This document shows positions 38,566-49,028 of a DNA stretch of 64,000 nt, one piece after another (within the stretch, counting starts at the first letter, position 1; each line of letters starts with the position of its first letter). Source of the stretch: Altererythrobacter sp. (GTDB lineage Bacteria > Pseudomonadota > Alphaproteobacteria > Sphingomonadales > Sphingomonadaceae); assembly GCA_023260985.1 (NCBI GenBank), contig JALRKY010000080.1:25976-89975 (forward strand), given 5' to 3'. Made by a program: the position numbers and the translations under genes. The notes under the pieces were generated by a model, which was not told the DNA's origin, did not search any database, and saw only the letters and a list, made by a program, of their open reading frames with translations.

Positions 38566-39843
38566 ATGAGCGACACCATCTTTGCACTTTCCAGCGGGGC
38601 TCCGCCCGCGGCGATCGGCGTGATCCGCATCAGCGGGCCGGCGGCCGGCGCGGCCTTGCGCGCGCTGGTCGGGCGCGATGTCGAACCGAGGCATGCCAGC
38701 CTGGTTAAGCTTCGTGGGGATGATGGTGCGCTTCTGGACGAGGCGCTGGTGCTTTGGTTCCCGGGCCCGAATACCGCGACGGGCGAAGACCTTGCCGAAT
38801 TGCATTGCCATGGCGGCCGGGCGGTGATTTCCGCCATTGAAGCGGAATTGGGTGCGATTTCAGGCCTGCGCCGCGCCGAACCGGGCGAGTTTACACGCCG
38901 CGCCTTTGCCAACGGGCGGATCGACCTTGCCGAAGCCGAAGGGCTGGCGGACCTTCTCAGCGCCGAAACCGAGCTCCAGCGCAGCGCGGCAATCGCCATG
39001 GCGGGCGGGAGATTCTCCCGGCAGGTCGAGTTGTGGCGCGACGGCGTGTTACGGCTCTCGGCCGAAGTGGAGGCGGCGCTCGACTTTGCCGATGAGGACG
39101 ATGTGGGCGGGTTGGCAGCCGATTTCGGCGCGCGTCTCGACCAGTTGGCGAGTGAACTGGCGCTATGGCTTGCGCGGCCGCGATCGGAACGGCTGGGAGA
39201 GGGTTTCCGCGTGGTGCTCTCTGGGCCGCCCAATGCCGGAAAATCCACTTTGTTCAATGCGTTGGTTGAGAGCGAGGCGGCCATCACTTCGCCCATTGCG
39301 GGGACTACGCGCGATGTGATCGAGCGCTCGGTGGCGATCGCCGGAATTCCCTTCACCTTCGTCGATACTGCGGGCCTGCATGAGGGAGGGGGCGACGAAA
39401 TCGAATCGATAGGGATTGGGCGTGCGCGCGAACAGCTCGAACGTGCCGATCTGGTTCTCTGGTTGGGGCCCGAATACGAGGGACCGAGTGGGTGTTGGGA
39501 GGTCGAGGCACAGATCGACAATCATGCGCATCTGGTTAAATCTGCGCCTGATTGGCGGGTTTCCGCGCGGACAGGGGAAAATCTGGGCGCACTGAAGGCC
39601 GGGCTGGTCGAGAAGGCGCGTCAGTGCATGCCGAGGCCCGGAGAGGCCGCGCTCAACGCACGCCAGCATGGATTGCTCGCCGACGCCAATATTGCGTTGA
39701 GCGAGGCTAGCGAGCTGTCTGACCCCCTCATTATTGCAGAATGCCTGCGCCGGGCGCGCACAGATATCGACCGTCTGGTCGGACGGGCGACCACCGAGGA
39801 CATGCTCGACGCGCTGTTCGGGCGTTTCTGCATCGGGAAATAG
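38566..39843 (+). CDS. mnmE: tRNA modification GTPase MnmE
   Basis: SDTIFALSSGAPPAAIGVIRISGP...GPPNAGKSTLFNALVESEAAITSPIAGTTRDVIE; C-terminal RFCIGK. Confidence 0.95.
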   Translation: MSDTIFALSSGAPPAAIGVIRISGPAAGAALRALVGRDVEPRHASLVKLRGDDGALLDEALVLWFPGPNTATGEDLAELHCHGGRAVISAIEAELGAISGLRRAEPGEFTRRAFANGRIDLAEAEGLADLLSAETELQRSAAIAMAGGRFSRQVELWRDGVLRLSAEVEAALDFADEDDVGGLAADFGARLDQLASELALWLARPRSERLGEGFRVVLSGPPNAGKSTLFNALVESEAAITSPIAGTTRDVIERSVAIAGIPFTFVDTAGLHEGGGDEIESIGIGRAREQLERADLVLWLGPEYEGPSGCWEVEAQIDNHAHLVKSAPDWRVSARTGENLGALKAGLVEKARQCMPRPGEAALNARQHGLLADANIALSEASELSDPLIIAECLRRARTDIDRLVGRATTEDMLDALFGRFCIGK

Positions 39844-39858
39844 ACGGCAACACCCCGA

Positions 39859-39874
39859 TGTTTCACGTGAAACA
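39859..39874. promoter_or_regulatory. parS: parS site (perfect)
   Basis: TGTTTCACGTGAAACA in the mnmE-mnmG gap. Confidence 0.95.
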
Positions 39875-39936
39875 TCGCGTCCCCGCTCTCGCGAAAGTTC
39901 TTTGACCCCGCGCCAGCGCGCCTGTATCGGCGCGAC

Positions 39937-41790
39937 ATGCGTAGCTTCGACGTGCTTGTGGTCGGCGGCGGTCATGCCGGTGTCGAGGCGGCCTGTGCGG
40001 CCGCCCGCATGGGTGCGCGCACGGGCCTGGTGAGCTTCGATCTCGACGCAATCGGCGCGATGAGCTGCAATCCGGCGATCGGGGGCTTGGGCAAAGGCCA
40101 TCTGGTGCGTGAAGTTGATGCGCTCGACGGGGTGATCGGGCGCGCAGCCGATGCCGGGGCAATCCATTACCGCATGCTCAACCGCTCGAAGGGGAGCGCC
40201 GTTTGGGGCCCACGCGTGCAGGCCGACCGCGTGCTGTTCAAGGCTGCGGTGCAGAGGGCGGTCAAGGCGCAAGCTGGGCTCGATCTGATCGAGGATGAGG
40301 TGGCAGCACTGCAACTCACTGCGGGTCGTGTTGCCGGGCTGGAATTGGCCGACGGCACGGCGATCGAAGCGGCGGCCGTTATCCTGTGCACCGGGACATT
40401 CCTCGGGGGCACGCTGTTTCGCGGTGAGGAACGCTTCGAAGGCGGACGGATTGGCGAGAATTCGGCACAGAAACTTGCAGCGCAGTTGCGCGGCGCGAAT
40501 TTGCCGATGGCGCGACTCAAGACCGGCACGCCGCCCCGGCTCGACGGGCGCACGATCGACTGGGCCAGTCTCGAAGAGCAGCCATCCGATCCCGATCACT
40601 GGACCATGTCGCCGCTCACCGAGCGTCGCGCCAATCCGCAAATCTTCTGCGCGATCACACGCACCACCGAGGCCGCGCACGAAGCGATCCGCGCGAATCT
40701 GCACCGTTCCCCGCTATTTACTGGAGCGATCGGAGCGGCCGGGCCGCGCTATTGCCCCTCAATCGAGGACAAGATCCATCGCTTTGGCGATCGTGAGGGA
40801 CACCAGGTATTCCTCGAGCCCGAGGGCTTGAGCACGCATCTGGTCTATCCCAACGGGATAAGCACCTCTCTGCCGGCTGATGTCCAACTCACCATGCTCC
40901 GCGCCATGCCGGGGCTTGAGCAGGTTGTGATGGAAGTCCCGGGTTATGCGGTGGAATATGATCACATCGATCCGCGTGCGCTCACGGCGGACCTGCAATT
41001 GCGAGCGATTCCGGGGCTTTACTGCGCCGGGCAGATCAATGGCACAACGGGCTATGAAGAGGCTTCTGCACAGGGGCTGGTGGCGGGGCTCCACGCCGCA
41101 GCGCATGTTTTGGGCCTTGAGGCACCACGGCTCGACCGGGCGAACAGCTATATCGCAGTGATGGTCGACGATCTGACCCTGCAAGGCGTGAGCGAACCCT
41201 ACCGCATGTTGACTGCGCGGGCCGAGTACCGCCTGCGTCTGCGCGCCAACAACGCTTCCACGCGCCTTACCCCGCTGGGGATCGAAGCGGGCTGCGTCGG
41301 AGCGGAGCGTGCGGAATGGTTTGCGCGCCGTGAAGAGCGCCGTGCAGCTTTGGCCGGGCATTTCGATACAGCGATCCATGCCCGCGAGTTGAGCGAGGCC
41401 GGCCTGCCGGTGCGGCGCGACGGCGGCACCAAGCAAGTGAGTGAATGGCTGCGGCACGAAGGAGTGGGCCTGGCCGATTTGAACCAATGGCTGGATCAGG
41501 AACTCTCCTTCGATGATCCGTTGATCGCCGAAATGGCCGAAGACGCGGCCTACGCCCCTTACCTTGCGCGGCAGGATGCCGAACTGCGCGATCTGCGTGC
41601 AAGCGAAGCGCTTGAACTGGCGCGTGATTTTCCCTTTGGCGAGGTTCCGGGGCTGTCCAACGAGATGGTCGAGCGGCTTGAGGCAGCAAAGCCCGCCAAT
41701 CTCGCGGCGGCGGGAAGGGTGCCTGGGATCACGCCCGCTGCGCTTTCGGCTCTGCTTGTTCATGCGCGCCGGAGGCAGAAGGCCGCATGA
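39937..41790 (+). CDS. mnmG: tRNA uridine 5-carboxymethylaminomethyl modification protein MnmG
   Basis: [26 protein letters not shown]...[23 protein letters not shown]. Confidence 0.96.
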   Translation: MRSFDVLVVGGGHAGVEAACAAARMGARTGLVSFDLDAIGAMSCNPAIGGLGKGHLVREVDALDGVIGRAADAGAIHYRMLNRSKGSAVWGPRVQADRVLFKAAVQRAVKAQAGLDLIEDEVAALQLTAGRVAGLELADGTAIEAAAVILCTGTFLGGTLFRGEERFEGGRIGENSAQKLAAQLRGANLPMARLKTGTPPRLDGRTIDWASLEEQPSDPDHWTMSPLTERRANPQIFCAITRTTEAAHEAIRANLHRSPLFTGAIGAAGPRYCPSIEDKIHRFGDREGHQVFLEPEGLSTHLVYPNGISTSLPADVQLTMLRAMPGLEQVVMEVPGYAVEYDHIDPRALTADLQLRAIPGLYCAGQINGTTGYEEASAQGLVAGLHAAAHVLGLEAPRLDRANSYIAVMVDDLTLQGVSEPYRMLTARAEYRLRLRANNASTRLTPLGIEAGCVGAERAEWFARREERRAALAGHFDTAIHARELSEAGLPVRRDGGTKQVSEWLRHEGVGLADLNQWLDQELSFDDPLIAEMAEDAAYAPYLARQDAELRDLRASEALELARDFPFGEVPGLSNEMVERLEAAKPANLAAAGRVPGITPAALSALLVHARRRQKAA

Positions 41791-42410
41791 ACGGGCAACT
41801 CCTGAGCGACGAGGTGTCGGCGCGGCGCTATGTGGAGCAGATCGCGGATCAGGTCGCGATGGAACGGCTTGAAGTGCTGATTGCTGAGCTTCTTGCCGAG
41901 AACCAGCGCCAGAACCTGATCTCGCACCCTTCCGAGGCGCAGGTGTGGCAGCGCCATATTGCCGACAGCGCGCAATTGCTGCGATTTGTTCCACGTGAAA
42001 CATCTGGCACCTGGCTCGACCTTGGCACGGGGGCTGGCTTCCCTGGCATGGTGATTGCTGCGATCGAGCCCGAGCGCGAAGTGGTGCTGGTCGAATCGCG
42101 GGCGCGCCGCGTCGAATGGCTCGAACGAATGGCGGAGAAGCTCGCGCTTCCGCTGTGTCGGGTCGAAGGCAAGCGGCTTGAGCTGGTCAAACCGTTCCCG
42201 GCGCGTGTCATTTCGGCACGCGCCTTCGCGCCATTGCCAAAGCTCCTGAAACTATCCGCACCCTTTTCCACAAAGGCGACCACCTACCTGTTGCCCAAGG
42301 GGCGCTCGGCGGCGCAGGAACTGGAATCAATCCCTGCAAAGATTCGTCGGATGTTTCACGTGGAACACTCCTTGACCGATGCAGAGGCGGGGATCATCGT
42401 AAGCACCTGA
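41787..42410 (+). CDS. rsmG: 16S rRNA (guanine-N7) methyltransferase RsmG
   Basis: ENQRQNLIS...[13 protein letters not shown]...[20 protein letters not shown] overlap with mnmG. Confidence 0.93.
   Translation: MNGQLLSDEVSARRYVEQIADQVAMERLEVLIAELLAENQRQNLISHPSEAQVWQRHIADSAQLLRFVPRETSGTWLDLGTGAGFPGMVIAAIEPEREVVLVESRARRVEWLERMAEKLALPLCRVEGKRLELVKPFPARVISARAFAPLPKLLKLSAPFSTKATTYLLPKGRSAAQELESIPAKIRRMFHVEHSLTDAEAGIIVST
41987..42002. promoter_or_regulatory. parS: parS site (one mismatch) inside rsmG
   Basis: TGTTcCACGTGAAACA. Confidence 0.85.
42352..42367. promoter_or_regulatory. parS: parS site (one mismatch) near the 3' end of rsmG
   Basis: TGTTTCACGTGgAACA. Confidence 0.85.
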
Positions 42411-42434
42411 GTGCGGGAAGGCGGAAAGCAGCCG

Positions 42435-43211
42435 ATGATCACGATAGCCATTGCGAACCAAAAGGGCGGGGTGGGCAAAACCACAACCGCGATCAATATC
42501 GCTACCGCAATGGCGGCGATCGGCTGGCGCACGCTGCTGATCGACCTCGACCCGCAGGGAAATGCCTCGACCGGGCTGGGTGTGGGCACCGCTGCGCGCG
42601 TCGCGTCGAGCTATGATGTGCTGATCGATGGTGTCTCGCTCAAGGATGCAATGGTTGCTACGAGCATTCCCGGACTCGATATCGTTCCGGCGACGGTAGA
42701 TCTCAGCGGTGCCGAAGTGGAGCTGGTTTCGGTAGAGGAACGGACTTCGCGCCTTGCCACTGCTCTTTCGGCGCATCGCGGGCACGATATCTGCTTCATC
42801 GACTGCCCACCCTCGCTCGGCCTGCTCACGCTCAACGCGCTTTCGGCCGCCGATACATTGCTGGTGCCGCTGCAGTGCGAATTCTTCGCGCTTGAGGGCC
42901 TCAGCCAGCTGTTGCAGACGGTGGAGCAGGTGCAGCAGCGCTTCAATCCCGCGCTCGGCATCATCGGCGTGGCGCTCACCATGTTCGATCGGCGCAACCG
43001 CCTGACCGACCAGGTGGCGGACGATGTACGCGAATGCCTCGCCGGCCTGGTGTTCGACACCGTGATCCCGCGCAATGTGCGCCTGTCCGAAGCGCCGAGC
43101 CACGGCTTGCCCGCACTGGTCTATGACCACTCTTGCGCCGGCAGCCGCGCCTATATCGCACTCGCGCGCGAACTCATCGGGCGCCTGCCCCGCGAAAGGA
43201 AAGCCGCATGA
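42435..43211 (+). CDS. parA: Chromosome partitioning ATPase ParA
   Basis: MITIAIANQKGGVGKTTTAINIATAMA...LLIDLDPQGNASTGLG. Confidence 0.95.
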   Translation: MITIAIANQKGGVGKTTTAINIATAMAAIGWRTLLIDLDPQGNASTGLGVGTAARVASSYDVLIDGVSLKDAMVATSIPGLDIVPATVDLSGAEVELVSVEERTSRLATALSAHRGHDICFIDCPPSLGLLTLNALSAADTLLVPLQCEFFALEGLSQLLQTVEQVQQRFNPALGIIGVALTMFDRRNRLTDQVADDVRECLAGLVFDTVIPRNVRLSEAPSHGLPALVYDHSCAGSRAYIALARELIGRLPRERKAA

Positions 43212-44188
43212 GCAACCCGACCGATCCGATCCGCTTTTCGGTGCCGGGCGTTGCAGCTACTGACCGGAAGAAGAAGCTCGGTCGCGGGCTGGGTGCCTTG
43301 TTGGGTGAAACCCGGCGCGAAGAACCGTTGGCGCAGCCTTCAGCCGACGTTTCGTCTGAAATCGGCGTTAAAACAGAATCTTACGCGACTTCGGGTCTCG
43401 CATCGCTACCTGTTTCGTCGATTGAACCGCTGCCCGGCCAGCCTCGCAAGCATTTCGACGAGGCTGCTCTCGACGAGCTCGCTGCCTCGATTGCCACGCG
43501 CGGAGTGATCCAGCCGGTGATCGTGCGCCCGCGTGGTGCAGGGCGTTACCAGCTGGTGGCGGGCGAGCGCCGCTGGCGCGCAGCGCAGAAGGCGCGGCTC
43601 CACGAAATTCCGGCGCTGGTGCGCGAACTAGACGAGCGCGAAGTTATGGCGCTCGCGCTGATCGAGAATATCCAGCGCGAGGATCTCAATCCGGTCGAGG
43701 AAGCGCGTGCCTACCAGCGGCTGAGCGATGACGAAGGGCTGACCCAGGCCGATATCGCGCGCATGGTCGAAAAGTCGCGCAGCCACGTCGCAAACCTCCA
43801 GCGCCTGCTGGCACTGCCCGATGCGGTGCTCGACCTGGTCGAGCAAGGCACGCTGTCGATGGGGCATGCGCGTGCGTTGATCGGGAATGACGATGCGATC
43901 GCGCTCGCGAAGCAGGCGGTGCGCGACAATCTCTCGGTGCGCGAAGTCGAGCAACTCGTCCGCGGCGATGCGGCGCCCAAACTACGCAAATCGGCAAAAC
44001 GCAACACGCGCGAGCCGGCCAAGGATGCCGATATCGCTGCGGTGCAGGCGCATCTCGAGGAATTCCTGGGCCTGACGGTGCGGATCAAGACTGAAACCGA
44101 TCCGCGCAAGGGGGCGGTAACGATTCGCTATCGCACGCTCGACCAGCTCGATTTGATCTGCCAGCGACTAACCGGCGGAGATATCTAG
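43208..44188 (+). CDS. parB: Chromosome partitioning protein ParB
   Basis: LGRGLGALLG...VSSIEPLPGQPRKHFDEAALDELAASIATRGVIQPVIVRP...LVAGERRWRAAQKARLHEIPALV. Confidence 0.95.
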   Translation: MSNPTDPIRFSVPGVAATDRKKKLGRGLGALLGETRREEPLAQPSADVSSEIGVKTESYATSGLASLPVSSIEPLPGQPRKHFDEAALDELAASIATRGVIQPVIVRPRGAGRYQLVAGERRWRAAQKARLHEIPALVRELDEREVMALALIENIQREDLNPVEEARAYQRLSDDEGLTQADIARMVEKSRSHVANLQRLLALPDAVLDLVEQGTLSMGHARALIGNDDAIALAKQAVRDNLSVREVEQLVRGDAAPKLRKSAKRNTREPAKDADIAAVQAHLEEFLGLTVRIKTETDPRKGAVTIRYRTLDQLDLICQRLTGGDI

Positions 44189-44197
44189 CCCGCGAGC

Positions 44198-44257
44198 AAG
44201 TCGCGCCGCGCGACTTTCCGCACAAAGGCGTGGGCAAGAAGTTGCGCCGCGCAACTT
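44198..44257. repeat. Two tandem 19-nt hairpins with compensatory changes
   Basis: AAGTCGCG-CCG-CGCGACTT (44198-44216) and AAGTTGCG-CCG-CGCAACTT (44239-44257). Confidence 0.8.
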
Positions 44258-44302
44258 GATGCAAAGCAAACAACTGAATTTTCGTGTGAATTTCCGGCGC
44301 GA

Positions 44303-44797
44303 CTAGATTCGCGATGCGAGAAGTTCAGCCAACGCTTCGATTCCCGCTGCATCGTCGGCGGTGAATCGTGCGGGGGCCGGGCTGTCGAGATCGATCACAG
44401 CCACAACTTCGCCATTGCGCTTCACCGGCACCACCAGTTCCGATCGGCTCGCCGCGTCGCAAGCGATATGTCCGGGGAAGGCGTGGACGTCTTCGACCAA
44501 TTGCGTTTCGCCCGATGCCGCCGCTGCGCCGCAAACGCCCCTGCCCAGCGGGATGCGGATGCAGGCTGGGCGGCCAACGAAGGGGCCTAGCACCAGTTCC
44601 TCGCCATTGCCGGTTTCGACCATGCGATAAAAGCCCGCCCAGTTGAGATCGGGCAGGAATTCCCACACCAGCGCAGCGACATTGGCCATATTGGCCACGC
44701 CGTCGCTTTCGCCCTGGGTCAGGGCATCGGCAGCATCGCACAATTGGCGATAGCGCTCTGCGGGTTCGAGCGCAGGATCGGGGCGAAAATCATACAT
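44303..44797 (-). CDS. msrC: GAF-domain free-methionine-(R)-sulfoxide reductase
   Basis: NWAGFYRM...LVLGPFVGRPACIRIPLGRGVCGAAAASGETQLVEDVHAFPGHIACDAASRSELVVPV: fRMsr cysteines. Confidence 0.9.
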   Translation of the reverse strand: MYDFRPDPALEPAERYRQLCDAADALTQGESDGVANMANVAALVWEFLPDLNWAGFYRMVETGNGEELVLGPFVGRPACIRIPLGRGVCGAAAASGETQLVEDVHAFPGHIACDAASRSELVVPVKRNGEVVAVIDLDSPAPARFTADDAAGIEALAELLASRI

Positions 44798-44895
44798 CGT
44801 GCCGTGCGATCTAGTGCCGCGCGCGACGAAGGCAAGCCCGGCGCGTGAAAGAGGGAGATTGCGGCGCCCCTTCGGCTAGCCTATTCCCTTGCGCC

Positions 44896-46365
44896 ATGAG
44901 CACAACTCGCAAGATACTGATCGCCCTTCTCCTTATCATCCTGCTGCTGGGAGCCGCCATCTGGTGGCTGGCGCGCGGCGACACTGCGACCCTATCGGTC
45001 GCCGAAGTTGCAGGCACCGATCCCACGCTGGAGCAGCCCAAGGCCGAATCCTTCCCAACAGTTCGCATTGCCAAACCGGTCGGCTGGGCCGAGGGCGAAG
45101 CGCCCGAAGCCGCCGAAGGGCTGGCGGTTGCGCGTTTCGCCGAAGGACTCGATCACCCGCGTGTGTTGCAGGCGCTGCCCAATGGCGACGTGCTCGCGGC
45201 ACTGGCGCGTTCGCCCAAGAGCGATGACGACGGCGGCATCATGGGTTGGATCGCCGACCTGCTGATGAGCCGTGCCGGGGCAACCGGCGACTCACCCAAC
45301 CAAATCGTGCTGCTGCGCGATGCGGATGGCGATGGCAACGCGGAAGTGAAGCAAGTGATCCTCGATGAATCGGGTGGGCTCGATTCGCCTTCGGGGATGG
45401 GCTGGCATGACGGCACGCTCTATGTCGCCAACCACGATGAAGTGCTTGCCTATCCTTACGAACTTGGCACGCTCAAGGTCACCGGCAAGGCGCGCAAGCT
45501 GATGGACCTGCCGCCGGGCGGCGGCCACTGGATGCGCAATCTCGAACTCAACCCCGAAGGCACGCTACTCTATGTTGCGGTCGGTTCGGTCTCGAACATT
45601 GGCGAGAGCGGGATGGAGGTCGAGCAGGGCCGCGCGATGATCTGGGAATATGACCTGACGACCAATCGCCAGCGCCAATTCGCGGTCGGGCTGCGCAATC
45701 CCAACGGGCTTGCGTGGAGCCCCTGGTCGGGCGAGCTGTGGACCACTGTGAACGAGCGCGACATGCTCGGCAGCGATCTCGTGCCAGACTACCTCACAAA
45801 CGTGCCTGTGGGTGCGCAATATGGCTGGCCGTGGGTTTACTGGAAGGAGAATCTCGACGAGCGCGTCAAGGCGCCGCGCCCGGCCTATCTGGTCGAATAT
45901 GCGCGCAAGCCCGAATATGCGCTTGGCCCGCACGTCGCCGCGCTTGGGCTGGTCTTCACGCAGGAAGGCCACTTGATGGGCGATAAATTCGCCAGCGGGG
46001 CCTTCATCGCGCGTCACGGCTCGTGGAACCGCAAGCCGGCCTCGGGCTATGACGTGGTTTATGTCGCCTTCGATGCGCGCGGCAATCCGCAGGGCAAGCC
46101 CGTTCCGCTGCTGACCGGCTTCTTCAAGGGCGACGGCACCACGCATGGCCGACCGACCTGGGTCGAATGGGCGGGCGACGGCGCGCTGCTGGCGAGCGAC
46201 GACACGGCTGGTATCATCTGGCGGGTCAATGCGCCGGGCGCGCAGCCCGGCAAGGGCATCGAGCGGGTGCGCTCGGCTCCGCTCCGCCCGCAACGCGAGC
46301 TATCGGGTGATCCGCAGGCTGTTTTCACCGGCGAGGAGCTGGAACGCATCGTCCCGGTGCAATAG
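44896..46365 (+). CDS. PQQ-type sorbosone dehydrogenase family protein, membrane-anchored
   Basis: N-terminal TM; ARFAEGLDHPRVLQALPNGDVLAA...RNPNGLAWSPWSGELWTTVNERDMLGSDLVPDYLT. Confidence 0.87.
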   Translation: MSTTRKILIALLLIILLLGAAIWWLARGDTATLSVAEVAGTDPTLEQPKAESFPTVRIAKPVGWAEGEAPEAAEGLAVARFAEGLDHPRVLQALPNGDVLAALARSPKSDDDGGIMGWIADLLMSRAGATGDSPNQIVLLRDADGDGNAEVKQVILDESGGLDSPSGMGWHDGTLYVANHDEVLAYPYELGTLKVTGKARKLMDLPPGGGHWMRNLELNPEGTLLYVAVGSVSNIGESGMEVEQGRAMIWEYDLTTNRQRQFAVGLRNPNGLAWSPWSGELWTTVNERDMLGSDLVPDYLTNVPVGAQYGWPWVYWKENLDERVKAPRPAYLVEYARKPEYALGPHVAALGLVFTQEGHLMGDKFASGAFIARHGSWNRKPASGYDVVYVAFDARGNPQGKPVPLLTGFFKGDGTTHGRPTWVEWAGDGALLASDDTAGIIWRVNAPGAQPGKGIERVRSAPLRPQRELSGDPQAVFTGEELERIVPVQ

Positions 46366-46382
46366 GGCGCGAAGTCGCGACG

Positions 46383-47210
46383 TCAGATTGCTTTCCCGGC
46401 CCGACCGGCCAGCTCGACCACGAATTGCCAGGCGCTGCGCCCTGACAGCGGGCCGCGTTCGCGCGACCAGCTGAGCGCATCCTCGGGCGACCATTCAACA
46501 CCCAGTGGCGTGGCATGGGCTGCGACGATCGAAAGGAACTCGTCCTGCGAGCAGGGGTGGAACCCCAGTCGCAGGCCGAAACGGTCGGCCAGCGCGAGCG
46601 AATCGTCCATCCGGTCGCGTTCCTGCAGCGGATCGGCCTGGTCCTCGCTGCTCCGTGCAAGGATGGCGCGATGGTTGGAGGTCACCGCCAGCCGCACATT
46701 GGCGGGGCGCGGCGCAAGGCTGCCCTCGAGCGCGCTGCGCAAATGCCGCATGGTCTGGTCGGACGAATGGTCGAAGGCGAGATCGTCAAGAAACAGGATG
46801 AAGCGCCGCTCGAGATGGCCGATCGCGGCGAACAGTTCGGGCAGGGCATCGAGGCTGGCGGGATCGAGCTCGACCAGCGCCAGCCGGGCACCGGCTTCCT
46901 CCTGTTCGGCGGCGACGCAGGCACGCAGCAGCGCAGATTTGCCCATGCCGCGTGCGCCCCACAGCAGCATGTCATGCGCGGCATGGCCCTGCGCATGGCG
47001 CCGCACGTTCTCGCGTACCGCGATTTTCTGCCGGTCGATCGCCTTGAGCCGGTCGAGCGGCAACGCATCGAGTTGCGCTACTGCGCGAACCCGGCCTGCG
47101 CTCCAGACATAGCCCGCATGGCCGAGCCAGTCGGCGTTGTCCTGCGCGGGCGGGGCCAACCGTTCAAGCGCCTCGGCAATGCGTGCCAGCGGATCGCCCT
47201 GGTCGGCCAT
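46383..47210 (-). CDS. DUF815 family ATPase
   Basis: DMLLWGARGMGKSALLRACVAAEQ...RFILFLDDLAFD...LAVTSNHRAIL...RFGLRLGFHP. Confidence 0.85.
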   Translation of the reverse strand: MADQGDPLARIAEALERLAPPAQDNADWLGHAGYVWSAGRVRAVAQLDALPLDRLKAIDRQKIAVRENVRRHAQGHAAHDMLLWGARGMGKSALLRACVAAEQEEAGARLALVELDPASLDALPELFAAIGHLERRFILFLDDLAFDHSSDQTMRHLRSALEGSLAPRPANVRLAVTSNHRAILARSSEDQADPLQERDRMDDSLALADRFGLRLGFHPCSQDEFLSIVAAHATPLGVEWSPEDALSWSRERGPLSGRSAWQFVVELAGRAGKAI

Positions 47211-47218
47211 GCCGCGCT

Positions 47219-48961
47219 CTAGCTCGCGAGCGCTTCGGCAGAGAGGCTGTAGAGCAGCCCTGCCCCTGCGGTGGCTGACGTCTTGAGGCCGCTTGCCTCC
47301 GGCACGATTCGATCAAGGAAGAAGCGCGTCGTGACCGGCTTGGTCGCGGCCAGCGTGGGGGCTGCGCCCGCCGCAATCGCCTGCGCCTGCTTCGCCAGCT
47401 GCCAGCCTGCGACTGCGACCGCGAGCATGGTGCAGAAGGGCACACTGCCCGCGAGCCTGTCGTCGAGGCTGGCTCTGCTCGCCATCCATGTGGCGATCGC
47501 ACGGCAATCTTCGGCTAGGGCGCGCAGCGCGGGCTCTTCACCAGCGTCGTGGATAATGTCGGCGATCAGCGCCTCGACCACGCCGCCCTGCTCGAGCCCG
47601 AGCTTGCGCGTGACGAGGTCGGCCGCCTGGATGCCATTGGTGCCTTCGTAGATCGGGGCGATCTTCGAATCGCGCCAATGCTGCGCCGCGCCGGTTTCCT
47701 CGATGAAGCCCATCCCGCCGTGCACCTGCACTCCGATTCCGGAGACTTCGACCCCGACATCGGTGCCCCAGGCCTTGACCAGAGGCACCAATACCTCGGC
47801 GCGCTGCCCCGCGGCGAGATTGCCCAGCGTGCCGCGATCGACTTGGCCTGCGCAATAATAGAGCAGCGCGCGCGCGCCTTCGGTCAGCGCCTTCATGCGC
47901 AGCAGCATGCGCCGCACATCGGGATGCTCGATGATTGCGACAGGCGATTTGTCGGGCGAGCCCGCGCGGGCCGACTGCACGCGGTCGCGCGCATAGGCGA
48001 GCGCTTGCTGCGTCGCTCGCTCGCCGATCTGCACGCCCTGGTTGCCGACATTGATGCGCGCGTTGTTCATCATTGTGAACATCGCCATCAGCCCGCGATT
48101 GGGCTCGCCGACCAATTCTCCCACGCATTCGCCATTGTCGCCATAGGACATGACGCAAGTGGGCGAAGCGTTGATGCCCAGCTTGTGCTCAAGGCTGACG
48201 CAGCGAAGGTCGTTCTTCGGGCCAAGCGAGCCGTCGTCCTTCACATGGTATTTGGGCACAAGGAACAGCGAGATCCCGCGCGTGCCTTCGGGTGCGTCGG
48301 GCAAACGCGCCAGCACGAGATGGACGATGTTCTCGGCCAGCTCATGTTCGCCCCAGGTGATGTAGATCTTCTGGCCCTGGATCAGGTATTTGCCTGCGTG
48401 CTCGCCCTGTTCGATCGGCGTTGCTGTGGCGCGCAGTGCGCCGACGTCCGAACCCGCCTGCGGCTCGGTGAGATTCATCGTGCCCGACCATTTGCCGCTG
48501 ACGAGGTCGGGAAGGTACCTCGCCTTCTGCGCGTCCGAGCCGTGATGTTCGAGCGCTTCGATCGCGCCCACGCTCAGCATCGGCAGCAGGTTGAACGCCA
48601 TGTTCGCGCTGCCGAGGTTCTCGAGCACGTTGCAGGCGAGCGTGAAGGGCAGGCCTTGCCCGCCGAATTCTACCGGCGATGCGATCGCATTCCAGCCCTG
48701 CTCGACATAGGCGGCGTAGGCTTCGGCGAAACCGTCGGGCAGGCGCACCACGCCATTCTCGAGCTTCGCGCCTTCGAGGTCGCCAATGCGGTTCAGCGGC
48801 GCGAATTCGCCCGCTGCGAATTGCCCCACGCCTTCGACGATCGCTTCGACCAGATCGGGCTCGGCTGCGGCGAAGCGCTCGCTCTGCGCGAGCTCGTCGA
48901 TCCCGGCGTTGACGCGGATGGCAAGCAGCTGGTCCTGGGTGGGCGGCGTATAGGGAGTCAC
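47219..48961 (-). CDS. Acyl-CoA dehydrogenase
   Basis: GWNAIASPVEFGGQGLPFTL...MNLTEPQAGSDVGALRATA...GQKIYITWGEH...IYEGTNGIQAADL; GTG start likely. Confidence 0.9.
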   Translation of the reverse strand: MTPYTPPTQDQLLAIRVNAGIDELAQSERFAAAEPDLVEAIVEGVGQFAAGEFAPLNRIGDLEGAKLENGVVRLPDGFAEAYAAYVEQGWNAIASPVEFGGQGLPFTLACNVLENLGSANMAFNLLPMLSVGAIEALEHHGSDAQKARYLPDLVSGKWSGTMNLTEPQAGSDVGALRATATPIEQGEHAGKYLIQGQKIYITWGEHELAENIVHLVLARLPDAPEGTRGISLFLVPKYHVKDDGSLGPKNDLRCVSLEHKLGINASPTCVMSYGDNGECVGELVGEPNRGLMAMFTMMNNARINVGNQGVQIGERATQQALAYARDRVQSARAGSPDKSPVAIIEHPDVRRMLLRMKALTEGARALLYYCAGQVDRGTLGNLAAGQRAEVLVPLVKAWGTDVGVEVSGIGVQVHGGMGFIEETGAAQHWRDSKIAPIYEGTNGIQAADLVTRKLGLEQGGVVEALIADIIHDAGEEPALRALAEDCRAIATWMASRASLDDRLAGSVPFCTMLAVAVAGWQLAKQAQAIAAGAAPTLAATKPVTTRFFLDRIVPEASGLKTSATAGAGLLYSLSAEALAS

Positions 48962-49028
48962 GTCGGTCGAATCCTTGTCTCGCAGCAAAAAACTTGGCTT
49001 TGCGCGTCCCCACCTATAGCGGGCGGGC

